This document shows positions 63,800-64,000 of a DNA stretch of 64,000 nucleotides, one piece after another. Below the pieces are notes generated by a model. The model saw nothing but the letters and a program-made list of their open reading frames with translations. It was not told the origin of the DNA and ran no database searches. The position numbers were made by a program, and so were the translations under genes. This stretch comes from Sipunculus nudus (taxonomy: Eukaryota > Annelida > Sipuncula > Golfingiida > Sipunculidae): assembly GCA_026874595.1 (NCBI GenBank), contig CM049313.1, positions 40,700,659-40,764,658 on the forward strand, read 5' to 3'. Within the stretch, counting starts at the first letter, position 1. Each line of letters opens with the position of its first letter.

Positions 63800-64000
63800 T
63801 TTTATTTTTTTTGCCTTAATTGTTGTTCTTTTTTATGTTTTGTATTGATTATGTTTTTCACATGATGTACCATTGAAATCAATACTGTCTTGTTACTATG
63901 GATTCAGCCTGTTGAGGTGATGCTGGGTGTGACATATTGTACATGTTAGAGAACGCTGTCGGTCATCTCATCTTCTGGACAGTAGAAAGTCAGTAGACCC

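Overview
The window reads as intronic and repeat-rich DNA from an animal nuclear genome, most likely a lophotrochozoan and probably a bivalve mollusc. It is visibly AT-rich. It has no compact operon-like coding, carries long unique non-coding tracts, and holds dispersed elements with a short hairpin start, (GTCC)n-like runs and modules full of AGGTCA/TGACCT. I associate such elements with bivalve genomes, but the taxonomic call is inference. No bacterial, phage, CRISPR, rRNA or convincing tRNA feature was found.

Only one coding piece is convincing: a 90-bp exon at 27105-27194 on the + strand. It encodes the end of the prodomain, the RVKR activation site and the first residues of the mature enzyme of a furin/PCSK-type proprotein convertase. 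It has a good AG acceptor and a GTGAGT donor. I could not recognise the preceding prodomain exon or the following catalytic-domain exon, so the rest of the window is probably two very large introns of this gene, plus any regulatory DNA inside them.

Layout. 1-1.15 kb: unique AT-rich DNA. 1.18-2.6 kb: element with four 278-bp tandem units. 2.6-14.5 kb: mostly unique intron with small local duplications. 14.5-15.8 kb: Helitron-like element with about 325-bp tandem units. 18.2-18.45 kb: 38-bp minisatellite carrying 5' splice-site-like motifs. 19.6-20.6 kb: remnants of CAGTGGAA-type DNA transposons with a nested MITE. 22.07-23.3 kb: a 1.2-kb TIR element inside (TA)n. 23.8-26.55 kb: a large 46-bp minisatellite with higher-order repeat structure. 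27.1 kb: the exon, followed by a tandem duplication starting at its donor. 30-38 kb: a dense mosaic of dispersed repeats. 42.0-42.5, 45.7-46.7 and 50.6-51.6 kb: further elements. 55.2-56.6 kb: a GC-richer tract with CRE, CCAAT and GC-box motifs. 59.99-60.42 kb: a TA-flanked MITE. 63.5-63.8 kb: an inverted sister of the 19.7-kb MITE.

The three very long minus-strand open frames over the minisatellite (over 800 codons each) arise because a stop-free 46-bp unit is repeated with almost no indels. I do not regard them as genes. The most unusual observations are the higher-order structure of that array, the sense-strand array of donor-like sites, the 18-bp palindrome shared by two tandem-repeat families, the element-borne perfect DR1 nuclear-receptor motifs, and module exchange between the hairpin-started element families. 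I found no clear new enzymatic or defence system.
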